Assembly (NCBI GenBank): GCA_033557685.1
Contig: JAWQRN010000319.1
Coordinates: 1-31,504, forward strand
From: Sperchopsis tessellata
Taxonomy: Eukaryota; Arthropoda; Insecta; Coleoptera; Hydrophilidae
Reading direction: 5' to 3'
Length of the DNA stretch: 31,504 bases
Shown piece by piece: positions 31,462 through 31,504 of the stretch. Within the stretch, counting starts at the first letter, position 1, and each line of letters opens with the position of its first letter. Under the pieces are notes generated by a model, which made no database searches, had not been told where the DNA came from, and saw only the letters and a list, made by a program, of their open reading frames with translations. A program made the position numbers and the translations under genes.

Positions 31462-31504
<43 letters not shown>
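31462..31504 (+). repeat. (TA)n microsatellite at window edge
   Basis: An uninterrupted TA dinucleotide run that reaches the end of the window, so its full length is unknown. Confidence 0.95.

Overview
This looks like an insect nuclear locus: about 70% A+T, introns with GT-AG borders, decayed insect-type transposons, and one conserved animal gene. The transposon mix (degenerate mariner, Jockey-like and other non-LTR remnants, and a multicopy zinc-knuckle protein family I recall from hemipterans and other arthropods) fits a large-genome, hemipteroid-like insect. That placement is inference.

The only gene I can assemble is a three-exon SLC19-family (thiamine / reduced-folate carrier type) transporter on the minus strand. 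Exon 1 is 30280-30657, exon 2 is 3389-3593 and exon 3 is 73-860. The splice phases (0, then 1) match and give a continuous 456-residue, roughly 12-helix protein with a stop codon. Intron 1 is about 26.7 kb and intron 2 about 2.5 kb, so nearly the whole window is intron.

From low to high coordinate the introns hold: a partial tandem dimer of a ribozyme repeat (961-1310); a 20-bp minisatellite (5644-5739); the 3' end of a Jockey-type retrotransposon (6298-6720); a ribozyme repeat (7037); a ~322-bp higher-order tandem repeat (8165-8790); a second non-LTR fragment (9467-10055); a foldback element with 34-bp tandem repeats (10669-10990); a ribozyme repeat (12300-12620); a broken copy of an uncharacterised zinc-binding protein family (14955-16528); a head-to-head array of a ~372-bp ribozyme repeat (19400-20575); a mariner-like element (22835-23955); another foldback (25331-25460); and a decayed DDE transposase (27790-29190).

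The most interesting content is two families of small repeats that carry hammerhead self-cleaving ribozyme motifs. Family 1 has four 45-nt copies with identical spacing. The copy at 19543-19587 (minus) keeps every invariant core base and a perfect 6-bp stem I, and its repeat period is ~372 bp with tandem and inverted copies. Family 2 has four 37-nt copies with almost no helix III. Size, tandem layout, type-I topology and minimal helix III all resemble animal retrozymes and Penelope-associated hammerheads. Three of the eight copies lie in the sense orientation of the transporter pre-mRNA. Activity cannot be judged from sequence alone.
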